A DNA stretch of 64,000 nt from Veillonella atypica KON (GTDB lineage: Bacteria > Bacillota > Negativicutes > Veillonellales > Veillonellaceae), in contig NZ_PPDE01000006.1 in NCBI RefSeq assembly GCF_002959915.1, forward strand, positions 31,030-95,029, read 5' to 3'. The notes under the pieces were generated by a model that did no database searches, was not told where the DNA came from, and saw nothing but the letters and a program-made list of their open reading frames with translations. Of this stretch, positions 23,996-32,879 are shown in pieces; the first letter of the stretch is position 1, and every line of letters starts with the position of its first letter. The position numbers were made by a program, and so were the translations under genes.

Positions 23996-25063
23996 TCATT
24001 TCATATTGTCATTAATCCTTATAACCCGTCTAAAAAAATCATAGCCTCCATTTATATAATCACCTACTACCATTTCACTATCTTGAAAGTATGGTGAAAC
24101 AGGTAAATAGCCCCACACAACACCTAATCCGCCACATATATTGCGGCCACCATCTCCGCCTTTATAGGAAAATCCACCTTCGTCATATACGATTTCTCTA
24201 CAATACGGATCATCACCTATAACAAGGCCAAAAAAGTTTTCCTTTTCTAATGTATACTCTCCATCATTATCCATCCATTCCATATGTTTTAAATTCATAG
24301 AGAAATCTATATTATTCCCCCAAGGAAAAATGGTTCTACACCCCTTACTAGCTAAATATTCCCACTCTCTTAGTGTAGGCAAAGAGTATCCATGAATCTT
24401 TATATCCTGTAACAATTTCTTAAATGTAGTCTCTCCATAAAGTTTTCCACACCAATTGCTATCATCTATCTTATATAAACAAACGGTATTGTGAACCATT
24501 GTTTCAGAAAGTCCAGCTTTTTCGGCGTTTTCTATCATCTGTTGCCATTCTTTATTTTGTCTTAAATCCTCATCTGAAATAGGTATCCAACAAGTTTCAC
24601 TATACTCTTTTTGAACCAATAGTGGATGTATTACAAACTCATCTTCTTGAGTAAAATTATATTTAAAATACATTTCTATGTTGGATAGTACTACTTTATC
24701 TTCTAGTGTTTCGCTAATCTTTCTTTGAACATCCTCTTCACTAAAGATTTCCTCTTCATATCCCTCGACAAATGGATAGACAAGCTCCACTAAATTTTCA
24801 CTATTAAAAATATCCTGCAATGATTTATTTTTAAAATTAAGCCCTAACGTAACAGTATCTCCGGGAACAAATACGAACGCTATTCCATCATGTGAGCGAT
24901 ATACAGCCGTATATATGGATTTTTCAAAAGCCTTAAACTCTTTAAAACAAATCAATTCTAAATTATATATTGCTGCCAATGTATTTAATAATGCCTTTTT
25001 ATCAGAAACAGATAACAAATCATATTGAGGATTGTATAATTTATCGATTGAAATATGATTCAT
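23996..25063 (-). CDS. FGE-sulfatase-like domain protein
   Basis: A 355-residue cytoplasmic protein with two parts. The N-terminal 190 residues are acidic and unrecognised. The C-terminal part resembles the formylglycine-generating-enzyme (FGE/SUMF1-like) fold: SLPTLREWEYLASKG, then IFPWGNN, GGFSYKGGDGGRNICGGLG and a closing FFRRVIRI, positions that match LPTEAEWEYAARGG...PWG...RGGS...FRVVR in that family. The catalytic cysteine pair of true FGEs is not evident, so it is more likely a binding or scaffold version, as in some toxin and phage-associated members. Base composition is AT-rich like the rest of this accessory patch. It is a single gene with its own terminator. Confidence 0.6.
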   Translation of the reverse strand: MNHISIDKLYNPQYDLLSVSDKKALLNTLAAIYNLELICFKEFKAFEKSIYTAVYRSHDGIAFVFVPGDTVTLGLNFKNKSLQDIFNSENLVELVYPFVEGYEEEIFSEEDVQRKISETLEDKVVLSNIEMYFKYNFTQEDEFVIHPLLVQKEYSETCWIPISDEDLRQNKEWQQMIENAEKAGLSETMVHNTVCLYKIDDSNWCGKLYGETTFKKLLQDIKIHGYSLPTLREWEYLASKGCRTIFPWGNNIDFSMNLKHMEWMDNDGEYTLEKENFFGLVIGDDPYCREIVYDEGGFSYKGGDGGRNICGGLGVVWGYLPVSPYFQDSEMVVGDYINGGYDFFRRVIRINDNMK

Positions 25064-25155
25064 AGATTAAATACTCCTTAATTTTCATCTGATACACATA
25101 TGCTACATTATAATTATTAGTATATATATTCATTATAATTTAGAGAGAGGAAATT

Positions 25156-25776
25156 ATGAACGGAATTAATTGGACACATCTATTGACACTCACCTTATCT
25201 CCGGAAAAAGGTAGTAATGAACTCAAAACCAATGGTGCCCTTAATGAAGCCATACCAATGGGTATCATCGCTTATGTTGTAATGGCTATCTTAACGTATC
25301 TTATAGCGTGCATCACGATAAGCATCGTAAGTTATTCATTCTTTACCATCTTTTCATTTACCACATTATTGGGACTCATTGTTAAGGGATTATTAAAAGC
25401 TGTCATCCCAGCTCTATTAGCAAGCTATATCTTTAACTTTTATTGTAATCGCACCTATCCTACAATTAGTGTAACATTCCAAGATACTTTCAAACAATTC
25501 ATGTACGCTGTAGGAGTATTTGCGGTCCTTACACTAGTACAAAATATTATATTTGTACCATTTATGATGAGTTTATACACTAATACACTCCCATCCGGTC
25601 TAGTTAGAACAGTTATATTCATCTTGAATATGTGCACTTATGGATGGACCGCATTTACATTATTAAAACTATGTATGGCAGAATATAATATGTCTGTGCG
25701 AGATACTGCAACAACCTTAGTTGTTAGTATCGTCCCACTCATCGTCATCAACTATATCATAAAAAATATATTCTAG
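25156..25776 (+). CDS. YIP1-like multispan membrane protein
   Basis: A 206-residue integral membrane protein with about five hydrophobic segments: MGIIAYVVMAILTYLIACI, a FFTIFSFTTLLGLIVKGLL stretch, the middle TFKQFMYAVGVFAVLTLVQ, LVRTVIFILNMCTYGWTAF and LVVSIVPLIVINYII. The layout resembles bacterial YIP1-family proteins, whose role is poorly defined. AGAGAGGAAATT precedes the ATG, and a strong terminator follows. It is monocistronic and divergent from the FGE-like gene. Confidence 0.65.
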   Translation: MNGINWTHLLTLTLSPEKGSNELKTNGALNEAIPMGIIAYVVMAILTYLIACITISIVSYSFFTIFSFTTLLGLIVKGLLKAVIPALLASYIFNFYCNRTYPTISVTFQDTFKQFMYAVGVFAVLTLVQNIIFVPFMMSLYTNTLPSGLVRTVIFILNMCTYGWTAFTLLKLCMAEYNMSVRDTATTLVVSIVPLIVINYIIKNIF

Positions 25777-25810
25777 TTCTATGTTAACAAAATTATAATG
25801 GATAACTCGA

Positions 25811-25840
25811 ACGGGCACCAATAATTAAATTGGTGCCCGT
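25811..25840 (+). terminator. Terminator of the YIP1-like gene
   Basis: A 12-bp perfect stem, ACGGGCACCAAT/ATTGGTGCCCGT, with loop AATTAA, then TTACTTATTTT. Confidence 0.85.
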
Positions 25841-25866
25841 TTACTTATTTTCACTAATCGCATATT

Positions 25867-26007
25867 CTATTTACTTAGATATTGACGGAGTGTTTGATTC
25901 TCTAATGGTTCTAATTGTAATGCCTTCCGATTCTTAATTGCATTAATAGCTAATGCTTCAAAGGTATCTTTATCAAAATCAGTTATCCATTTCAGATAAA
26001 TACACCC
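25867..26007 (-). pseudogene. Fragment of a protein gene (C-terminal 46 codons)
   Basis: An open stretch without a start codon, ending in TAG at 25,867-25,869 and cut off by an in-frame TAG at 26,008-26,010. It reads like real protein (FDKDTFEALAINAIKNRKAL, LRQYLSK), unlike random sequence. It is probably the remaining tail of a deleted gene in this accessory patch. No family is recognised. Confidence 0.4.
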
Positions 26008-26030
26008 CTATTCCAGTAATTAAATAACTA

Positions 26031-26414
26031 TCAATATAACTCAGCCAAGAGAATAATGGCAAATAACCATAATACAACACCATATGTCATATTTGTTTTT
26101 ACCTTATCAAGACTCACCTTTCCATTATGAAGTAATTTACCCGTTGTACTATAAGGAATCATAGGTCCTGGAACTAACACGGTAATATAAAACTCTAGAC
26201 TGTGAGTCGTATATTCTGCACCATTTAATAGATACTTAACATCATATCCATAAATAACTGTAAAATTAGGAAGTTCTTTAATAATTCTAGGCGTAACTGA
26301 TAAAATGTCTACCGGAATACCTTTTCGACGACACCAAAAACGAAATGCAATAAAATATGTTCCAAAAATCATGAGAACGATTGCTACACAAAACTGCCAT
26401 GGATTAACAAACAT
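26031..26414 (-). CDS. Two-span membrane protein, DUF3592-like
   Basis: A 127-residue protein with an N-terminal span (FCVAIVLMIFGTYFIAFRF), a beta-rich middle domain of about 70 residues (NFTVIYGYDVKYLLNGAEYTTH) and a C-terminal span (YGVVLWLFAIILLAELY). This span-beta-span plan resembles DUF3592 membrane proteins, some of which accompany secreted toxins as immunity proteins. Here it lies upstream (in gene order) of a decayed fragment and downstream of orphan genes, close to a CdiA-like relic, so an immunity role is possible but unproven. The ribosome site AAAGGATAAGAC is weak. Confidence 0.55.
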   Translation of the reverse strand: MFVNPWQFCVAIVLMIFGTYFIAFRFWCRRKGIPVDILSVTPRIIKELPNFTVIYGYDVKYLLNGAEYTTHSLEFYITVLVPGPMIPYSTTGKLLHNGKVSLDKVKTNMTYGVVLWLFAIILLAELY

Positions 26415-26429
26415 TATGTCTTATCCTTT

Positions 26430-26675
26430 CTAAAGTTGGTTTTGATATCCTACAAATTTAACCACAGTTCGATTTACAGATATATGTGCACCAGCTTCAA
26501 TACCAATAACATGTAAAATATAACCACCTGGAGTCGGTGTTATATTATATGACTCCAAAAGATTCCAATCTCCTGATACTGATGAACCAGAAACCTCCTG
26601 AATAATTATATTAGGATCAACGACTCTATATCCATTAGAATATGGTAATAAGAAAGCATTACTTAATTGCTTCAT
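26430..26675 (-). CDS. Short orphan protein, possibly a gene remnant
   Basis: An 81-residue frame (NAFLLPYSNGYRVVDPNIIIQ; GGYILHVIGIEAGAHISVNR), protein-like but without recognised domain. The in-frame sequence continues 13 codons upstream of its first Met before a stop (the upstream part reads SEFNNFFTSVPTW), and no ribosome site is visible at the Met, so it may be the tail of a broken gene. It lies 15 bases before the next membrane-protein gene on the same strand. Confidence 0.4.
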   Translation of the reverse strand: MKQLSNAFLLPYSNGYRVVDPNIIIQEVSGSSVSGDWNLLESYNITPTPGGYILHVIGIEAGAHISVNRTVVKFVGYQNQL

Positions 26676-26765
26676 CCATGTAGGAACTGATGTAAAGAAG
26701 TTATTAAATTCAGATTATATGACAAAACGTGTTGGTAGTGACACTGTTAATGATAATACGTTTAA

Positions 26766-27194
26766 TTATTCAAGGTCTATATAACTAAACTTAGATTGTA
26801 TTAGATTCTCTTCATCCTCTTTTGTGGAAATTATAAAATCAATAGCAATCAAATCAATACACATTACAGGCATAACTATTTTAGCTTTAACACCATTTAG
26901 TACTGGACTTACCCTTTTCTTATTATGAGTCATAGTTCCATCTGTTTTAACAACACATGGTTCGACACTAATATCTTGAATATCATATTCATGATTACGA
27001 TATTCATGAAATTTCATTGATTTATTCTTAAATAAAATGTCACTTTTAATATTAACCTCTATACAGTTAATAAATCTAATTTCACAGGATTCTGACACTA
27101 ATATGACTGTATTACCAAAATCTTTAATATCTAATGAATATGGCATTTCATCCCATAAATCTAATATATCAATTCTTTTTTGAAGTTCCATCAT
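26766..27194 (-). CDS. Hypothetical protein after a CdiA-like relic, possible orphan immunity gene
   Basis: A 142-residue soluble protein of mixed beta/alpha character (RIDILDLWDEMPYSLDIKDFGNTVILVSE; IVMPVMCIDLIAIDFIIST). No family is recognised. Its AGGAGG site lies six bases before the ATG and within the end of a protein-like frame belonging to the decayed haemagglutinin fragment upstream. In contact-dependent inhibition loci the small immunity gene follows cdiA directly, so this may be an orphan immunity gene. That is inferred from position only. Confidence 0.5.
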   Translation of the reverse strand: MMELQKRIDILDLWDEMPYSLDIKDFGNTVILVSESCEIRFINCIEVNIKSDILFKNKSMKFHEYRNHEYDIQDISVEPCVVKTDGTMTHNKKRVSPVLNGVKAKIVMPVMCIDLIAIDFIISTKEDEENLIQSKFSYIDLE

Positions 27195-27197
27195 TTT

Positions 27198-27481
27198 TAT
27201 CCTCCTCTCTGTATAAGTATTCTCTGTCTTAGCATCAATTTCTTTATCATCTACAGTTAGTATAACATCTGAGATTATAGATTGAGTAGTCGAGCTTGCT
27301 TTACCTATAGATTCTACGCCTAAGTTTGAACTAGACCAATATTATTATAAATCTTATCATAGCCTACTTCTCCAACATAAATACCTGCCTAGTGAGTCAC
27401 GCTTTTCCATTTGCTATCAATGCATCCTATGCTAGCACTAATACTACCTGTTGGATCCTTGAAATTAGATTTAGAGGAAAC
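27198..27481 (-). pseudogene. Decayed CdiA/filamentous-haemagglutinin fragment
   Basis: This fills most of the gene-free gap 27,195-27,591. On the minus strand from 27,481 a frame reads VSSKSNFKDPTGSISASIG, then SKWKSVTH, a TAG at 27,389-27,391 where the family has Gln, then AGIYVGEVGYDKIYNNIGL. This closely resembles the SVTxQAGIYAGxGGYDI pattern of haemagglutinin repeats in CdiA and FhaB proteins. After a frameshift near 27,325 another frame continues (GVESIGKASSTTQSIISDV) into the next gene's ribosome site. It is a relic of a large secreted exoprotein whose 5' part is gone. Confidence 0.6.
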
Positions 27482-27526
27482 GGAGAACACTAAGTACAAT
27501 AAAATTAAGTAATAGTATGATAATGC

Positions 27527-27553
27527 AAAAAAGGCACCTCTTCGAGGTGCCTT
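27527..27553 (-). terminator. Terminator of the aldehyde dehydrogenase gene
   Basis: AAGGCACCTC-TTC-GAGGTGCCTT, a ten-base stem followed on the minus strand by TTTTGC. Confidence 0.85.
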
Positions 27554-27591
27554 CTTATCAAATATAAGTAAAAGGAGATGCTATAAAATTA

Positions 27592-29076
27592 TTAATCTAA
27601 ATCGTAGAAACCAGATGGTTTATCGCTCAAATTAATAATGATATTTTTCATTTGAGTGTAGTGCTCAAGGATAACTTTGTGAGTTTCACGGCCGATACCA
27701 GATTGTTTGTAACCACCGAATGGTGCGCCTGCTGGGATGGAGTTATATGTATTAACCCACATACGACCTGTTTCGATAGCTCGGGCTACGCGAATCGCAC
27801 GGTTAAGGTTTTGTGTAAATACGCCACCACCAAGACCGTATAGGCTATCATTAGCTTGTTCAATTACTTCGTCTTCGCTATGGAATTTAATCACTACTGC
27901 CACCGGACCAAAGATTTCTTCACGAGCTACGCGCATATCATTTGTAGCATCCACGATGAGTGTCGGTCTTACGAAGCAACCTTTGCCAAATTCGCCATCT
28001 GTAATACGTTCACCACCAGCTACAACACGAGCGCCTTCTTCCTTAGCAAGTTCTACATAGCTAAGTACTTTCTTAACTTGTGCTTCGTAAATCAAGGAAC
28101 CTAGTTGTGTAGATTCCTCCCAAGGCAATCCAACTTTTACCTTATCAAATAATTTAGAAAGTTCAGCTACAAATTTATCATAAATTGTATCTTGTACAAA
28201 GATACGGGAACCGGCGCAACATACTTGACCTTGATTGAATAGGATACCGAGCATTGCCCCATCAAGAGCTTGTTTCCAGTTTGCATCTTCAAAGAAGATA
28301 TTTGCCGATTTACCACCTAATTCCAATGTAGCAGGAATCAAGCGTTCAGATGCCGCTTTATATACATCAAGACCTACTTCTGTAGAGCCTGTGAAAGCAA
28401 GTTTGCTAAATCCAGGATGATCAAGGATATATTGTCCAGATTTAGAGCCTTTACCAGTTACAATGTTTACAACACCTGGAGGCAAGATATCTTGCAAAAT
28501 ACTACCTAGTTCTAATAGACTAAGGGATGTATGGCTAGAAGGTTTGATAACAACTGTACACCCTGCTGCCAGCGCTGGTGCCAATTTCCAAGCAGCCATT
28601 AAGAATGGGAAGTTCCAAGGTACTACTTGACCTACTACGCCAATCGGTTCACGAATAATAAGACTTAATGTATTTTCATCAAATACTTGTGCCGAACCTT
28701 CTTCTGCGCGAAGTACGCCGGCGAAGTAACGGAAATGGTCTGCACCAAGTGGAATATCCACGTTTAAAGTTTCACGGATTGGTTTACCATTGTCATAGGT
28801 CTCAACTTGTGCCAAATGTTCTTTGTGAGCATCAATGGCATCTGCAATCTTTAATAAATAATCTGCCCGATCGACTTGAGAAACTGTTTTCCACGTTTTA
28901 AAAGCCTCTGTTGCAGCTGCTACAGCTTTATCAACATCCGCCTGCGTAGCTTCTGCACAAACAGCAAGTTGCTCGCCATTAGCAGGGTTATATACATTAA
29001 ATTCAGCACCATCAGATGCAGGTACCCATTCATTATTGATTAAAAGACCATATCTTTCTCTAATATGTAAACTCAT
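27592..29076 (-). CDS. Aldehyde dehydrogenase
   Basis: A 494-residue NAD(P)-dependent aldehyde dehydrogenase. Seen: the general base Glu in LELGGKSANIFFEDA (about 250-265), the catalytic cysteine in FNQGQVCCAGSRIFV (about 285-300), the NAD site (VVPWNFPFLMAAWK; AFTGSTEVG) and the closing APFGGYKQSGIGRE. Length is standard. It oxidises an aldehyde to the acid; the substrate (acetaldehyde, betaine aldehyde or other) cannot be told from motifs alone. It is a single-gene unit between two terminators. AAAGGAGG precedes the ATG. Confidence 0.93.
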   Translation of the reverse strand: MSLHIRERYGLLINNEWVPASDGAEFNVYNPANGEQLAVCAEATQADVDKAVAAATEAFKTWKTVSQVDRADYLLKIADAIDAHKEHLAQVETYDNGKPIRETLNVDIPLGADHFRYFAGVLRAEEGSAQVFDENTLSLIIREPIGVVGQVVPWNFPFLMAAWKLAPALAAGCTVVIKPSSHTSLSLLELGSILQDILPPGVVNIVTGKGSKSGQYILDHPGFSKLAFTGSTEVGLDVYKAASERLIPATLELGGKSANIFFEDANWKQALDGAMLGILFNQGQVCCAGSRIFVQDTIYDKFVAELSKLFDKVKVGLPWEESTQLGSLIYEAQVKKVLSYVELAKEEGARVVAGGERITDGEFGKGCFVRPTLIVDATNDMRVAREEIFGPVAVVIKFHSEDEVIEQANDSLYGLGGGVFTQNLNRAIRVARAIETGRMWVNTYNSIPAGAPFGGYKQSGIGRETHKVILEHYTQMKNIIINLSDKPSGFYDLD

Positions 29077-29261
29077 AGTACTTCCTCCTTTAATGGATAA
29101 CGACTATTAATTATCTTCTATGAGTTCATCATACACCTAATATCTAAATACTTCAATCTATTTTATTATTTTCGATATAACGATTTTATTGTATTCTCAA
29201 TAGTTTTATTCTATATCAAAATCGATATACTTATCACTATTTATGATAACAGAGTACACAA

Positions 29262-29296
29262 AAAAGGAGTCCTCTATTACCTAAAGGACTCCTTTT
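29262..29296 (-). terminator. Terminator of the tex-folA-thyA operon
   Basis: AAAAGGAGTCCT/AGGACTCCTTTT, a 12-bp perfect stem with a T-run on the minus strand, 53 bases after the tex stop. Confidence 0.85.
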
Positions 29297-29348
29297 AATC
29301 ATGTTCAATTTTGACATGTATAATTTTTTACGAATTACCCTAACAAAA

Positions 29349-31526
29349 TTAGGCCTTTTTCTTGTCTTTATTTCTCAATGACTTGACGGATAATCCGATA
29401 CGATTTCGCTTTACATCTACAGAGATGATCTCAGCTTCAATAATATCGCCTACAGCAAGTACATCAGAAGGATGTTGTTTCGCCGTGCATAGTTCGCTAC
29501 GATGTAATAAACCATTCGTTTTTAAACCAAAATCAATAAAGGCACCAAAGTCTACTACATTATGCACCGTACCTTTAACAACGGTACCAACCTTGATATC
29601 CTCAAGACTTACTACATGTTTACGTGTCAGAGGTGCTGGTAAATCCTCACGTGGATCACGGCCCGGCTTAGCAAGAGCTGCAATGATATCTCTCACAGTA
29701 GGAATACCCGCATCAAGCTTATGCGCCATCTTATCTATATCAACCAATGGTAATTTGACCTGTAATGCTTCAAGTTGGGATTTATCTTGTAAATCCTTTA
29801 ATGTAAAACCTAGCTCGCCAATAATACGTTCTGCCAACTCATAAGACTCAGGGTGAACAGATGTATTATCCAATGGATTCTTAGCACCATTTAATCGCAA
29901 GAAACCGGCACACTGAGTAAATGCTGCAGGACCTAAGCGTGGCACCTTTAATAGTTGCTTACGACTAGTAAACCCACCATTTTCTTGACGGAATGCTACA
30001 ATATTTTTTGCTACCGTACCAGAAATGCCTGCAATATGCTGCAAAATCGCCGGAGATGCCGTATTAAGCTCTACCCCAACATGGTTAACTACAGATTCAA
30101 CAACTTGATCCAATGTATGAGTTAATTGTTTTTGGTTAACATCATGTTGGTATTGACCAACACCAATAGACTTAGGATCGATTTTAACAGATTCTGCCAA
30201 TGGATCCTGTACACGACGAGCAATAGATACGGCGCCGCGAATCGTTACATCTAAATTTGGCAATTCATCAATAGCTAGTTTTGATGCAGAATATACAGAC
30301 GCGCCAGCTTCATTAGTAATAATGTAGTGGCAATCTAATTTTTCCTCTTCAATCATCTTAGACGCAAATTGCTCAGTTTCATACGAGGCTGTACCGTTGC
30401 CAATGGACAATAAGGTAACATTAAATTTGCGAATCTTTTCCGCTAATTTCTTTTGTGCTTCTTGTTTTAGCTTTTCACTATTTGTTAAATAGTAAGCACC
30501 ATAATCGAGTACATTGCCTTGTGCATCGATAATAGCCATCTTACAACCTGTACGATACCCTGGGTCAAGGCCCATAATAACATGACCTGCCAATGGCGGT
30601 TGTAACAATAAATTTTTAAGATTTACTCCAAACACCTTAATTGCTTGCTCATCTGCAGATTCGGTTAATTCATTGCGAATATCTCGTTCAAGAGCAGGGA
30701 ACATCAAGCGTTTATACGCATCTGCTACGGCGCTAGCTTTCACATCAATAAAAATAGATTGTTCATTGTTAGTAATACCACGCACTATGTATTGAATATA
30801 AGATTCATCGGGTACGGTTAGGGCCAATTTAAGAGCCCCTAATTTTTCGCCTCGATTAACCGCCAAGATACGATGGGACGGCATCTGACGAACTGGTTCG
30901 GCATACTCATTATATTGAAGGAATTGGTCCTTGTGTTCATTATCTTCCACGAGTTCCGCTTGGATAAAGCCTTCCTTCCACATACGCTTACGAAGAGTAG
31001 CGCGAAAATCTGCACTGTCGCTGACAATTTCTGCAACGATGTCCGACGCACCTTGAATGGCGTCCTCCGGTGTAGGCACGTCTTCAGAAATATATTCTCT
31101 TGCGATATCTAGAGGATTACCAGATGTGACCGTATCATTCAAAATCATATCTGCTAAAGGCTCTAGTCCTCGTTCACGGGCAATCATGGCCCGTGTCCGT
31201 TTCTTAGGTCGATATGGTAAATACAAATCCTCTAATTCTTGTAATTTTACGGCTTTCATCAAAGATGCCATCAATTTATCGGTCATCTTTTCTTGTTCCG
31301 TAATAGCATTGATGATTTCTTGACGCCGTGCTTCTAAATTGCGCAAATATTTAATGCGTTCTTCGATAGTTCGCAGTTGTTCATCTTGTAATTCACCTGT
31401 TACTTCTTTTCTGTAACGAGCGATAAACGGCACCGTGTTACCTTCGTCTAAGAGCGTAACCGCTGATTCTACTTGACCAGGCTTAACACCCAATTCCTTT
31501 GCAATAATGGCAAACATTGATTCCAT
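29349..31526 (-). CDS. tex: Tex family RNA-binding transcription accessory protein
   Basis: A 725-residue Tex protein. The N-terminal helix bundle (VPFIARYRKEVTGELQDEQLR), YqgF/RuvC-like domain (VIMGLDPGYRTGCKMAIID), helix-hairpin-helix pair (NTASPAILQHIAGISGTVAKN; FTSRKQLLKVPRLGPAAF) and C-terminal S1 domain (about 645-718, VGTVVKGTVHNVVDFGAFIDFG) are all present. It binds RNA and nucleic-acid structures and affects transcription; the exact role is unclear in any species. The ATG overlaps the folA stop by one base, so it is coupled to the folate/thymidylate genes. Confidence 0.95.
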   Translation of the reverse strand: MESMFAIIAKELGVKPGQVESAVTLLDEGNTVPFIARYRKEVTGELQDEQLRTIEERIKYLRNLEARRQEIINAITEQEKMTDKLMASLMKAVKLQELEDLYLPYRPKKRTRAMIARERGLEPLADMILNDTVTSGNPLDIAREYISEDVPTPEDAIQGASDIVAEIVSDSADFRATLRKRMWKEGFIQAELVEDNEHKDQFLQYNEYAEPVRQMPSHRILAVNRGEKLGALKLALTVPDESYIQYIVRGITNNEQSIFIDVKASAVADAYKRLMFPALERDIRNELTESADEQAIKVFGVNLKNLLLQPPLAGHVIMGLDPGYRTGCKMAIIDAQGNVLDYGAYYLTNSEKLKQEAQKKLAEKIRKFNVTLLSIGNGTASYETEQFASKMIEEEKLDCHYIITNEAGASVYSASKLAIDELPNLDVTIRGAVSIARRVQDPLAESVKIDPKSIGVGQYQHDVNQKQLTHTLDQVVESVVNHVGVELNTASPAILQHIAGISGTVAKNIVAFRQENGGFTSRKQLLKVPRLGPAAFTQCAGFLRLNGAKNPLDNTSVHPESYELAERIIGELGFTLKDLQDKSQLEALQVKLPLVDIDKMAHKLDAGIPTVRDIIAALAKPGRDPREDLPAPLTRKHVVSLEDIKVGTVVKGTVHNVVDFGAFIDFGLKTNGLLHRSELCTAKQHPSDVLAVGDIIEAEIISVDVKRNRIGLSVKSLRNKDKKKA

Positions 31527-32020
31527 TAGTTATGTCCTTTTCTTTCATATGTTACAAATCGATGAGGATATGTATTTTTATCATCTACCGTCCCCTCTAC
31601 AACAGAGGTAATTGTGAAAGCTGACGCATCAAATTCAGGGAAATGAGCATCCCCTTCAAATTCATAGTCAACCTCCGTAATATGCATTACATCTACATAC
31701 GGTAAAAAAGCTTCGTAGATTTGTGCACCACCGATAACATAGGCCACATCTATCTCTTTAGCAGCCTTTACAACAGACTCGGGTGAAGAAAATACACGTA
31801 CCCCTTCCGGTGCATTAAAACCTTTATTTTTTGTAATCACCCAATGTTCCCGATTAGGCAATAAAAAGGGCAAACTTTCAAAGGTCTTACGCCCCATAAT
31901 AATAACGTGGCCTGTCGTTTTTTCCTTGAAGAATTTCAAATCATTGGGCAAATGCCAAATCAGAGAATTATCTTTGCCGATAACGCGATGATGCGCAACC
32001 GCTACGATCAATGCTAACAT
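31526..32020 (-). CDS. folA: Dihydrofolate reductase
   Basis: A 164-residue chromosomal-type dihydrofolate reductase. It reduces dihydrofolate with NADPH to renew tetrahydrofolate consumed by ThyA. Seen: MLALIVAVAHHRVIGKDNSLIWHLPNDLKFFKE as N-terminus with the active-site Trp and Asp (WHLPND), the NADPH loop IIMGRKTFESLP, and VIGGAQIYEAFLPYVD. It starts nine bases after thyA and its stop overlaps the tex start. Nothing unusual is visible that would mark it as a resistance variant. Confidence 0.96.
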   Translation of the reverse strand: MLALIVAVAHHRVIGKDNSLIWHLPNDLKFFKEKTTGHVIIMGRKTFESLPFLLPNREHWVITKNKGFNAPEGVRVFSSPESVVKAAKEIDVAYVIGGAQIYEAFLPYVDVMHITEVDYEFEGDAHFPEFDASAFTITSVVEGTVDDKNTYPHRFVTYERKGHN

Positions 32021-32029
32021 AGTATCCCC

Positions 32030-32821
32030 CTAAACAGCTACGGTCATAGCCAATTTACCTAAATGTTCATACCCTTCTAACACGATATCATCCGGTGAGA
32101 ATTCATAAAAATCGGTGATATCTGAATTTACACGAATTTTTGGCGCACGCAACGCTTGATCTCGACGAGATAATTGCTCGCGCAATGCATCCACATGATT
32201 TTCGTAAATATGTGCATTATTAATAACATGAGTAAACTTACCAGGCTTCAAACCAGTCACTTGGGCAATCATACATAAGAGTGCTGCATATTGAGCCGTA
32301 TTAAATGGAACACCAAGCCCCATATCACCACTGCGTTGGATGAGCATACAGTTTAAATAGCCATCACCTACATCCCACAATGTTTCATACGCACAAGGTT
32401 GCAAAGCCATATCAGGCAAATCCTCAATATTCCATAATGTAACAATCATACGGCGACTATCTGGATCCTCTTTTATAGTTTTGATGAGATTATCCAATTG
32501 TTTGTATTTAGCAATTTGATAACCATAGGCCTTGCCAATAGTCCCATCTTCGCGCATCCATTCATCCCATACATGGACATTCATATCTTGTAATTTACGT
32601 ACATCATTGGACTGCATTTGCCAAATCCATAACAGTTCTTTCACAGCCGTTTTGAAAGCCACAAATTTTGTAGTTAAAATTGGAAATTCCTCTTGTAAAT
32701 CAAACTGCATAATTTGTTGTGGCAATTTATATGTGGCTATGCCTGTTCTATTTTGACCATATATGCCATGGTCTAATATATTTTCAATAATATTGAGATA
32801 TTGTGTATCCGCTGAGCTCAT
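32030..32821 (-). CDS. thyA: Thymidylate synthase
   Basis: A 263-residue thymidylate synthase, converting dUMP and methylene-tetrahydrofolate to dTMP. Seen: the N-terminal [20 protein letters not shown] loop with Arg25, [11 protein letters not shown] (arginines 123-124 for phosphate binding), catalytic Cys143 and VPFNTAQYA (Asn174). The active-site context is [11 protein letters not shown] rather than the PPCHxxxQFYV of E. coli, so the His after the Cys is Ala. I recall similar motifs in other Firmicute enzymes, so function is likely kept. It forms an operon with folA and tex. Confidence 0.95.
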   Translation of the reverse strand: MSSADTQYLNIIENILDHGIYGQNRTGIATYKLPQQIMQFDLQEEFPILTTKFVAFKTAVKELLWIWQMQSNDVRKLQDMNVHVWDEWMREDGTIGKAYGYQIAKYKQLDNLIKTIKEDPDSRRMIVTLWNIEDLPDMALQPCAYETLWDVGDGYLNCMLIQRSGDMGLGVPFNTAQYAALLCMIAQVTGLKPGKFTHVINNAHIYENHVDALREQLSRRDQALRAPKIRVNSDITDFYEFSPDDIVLEGYEHLGKLAMTVAV

Positions 32822-32879
32822 AGTTCCCCCTAATCATATTAGAAATCACTCAATATAGCGTTATAGAAACGCCAATTTA

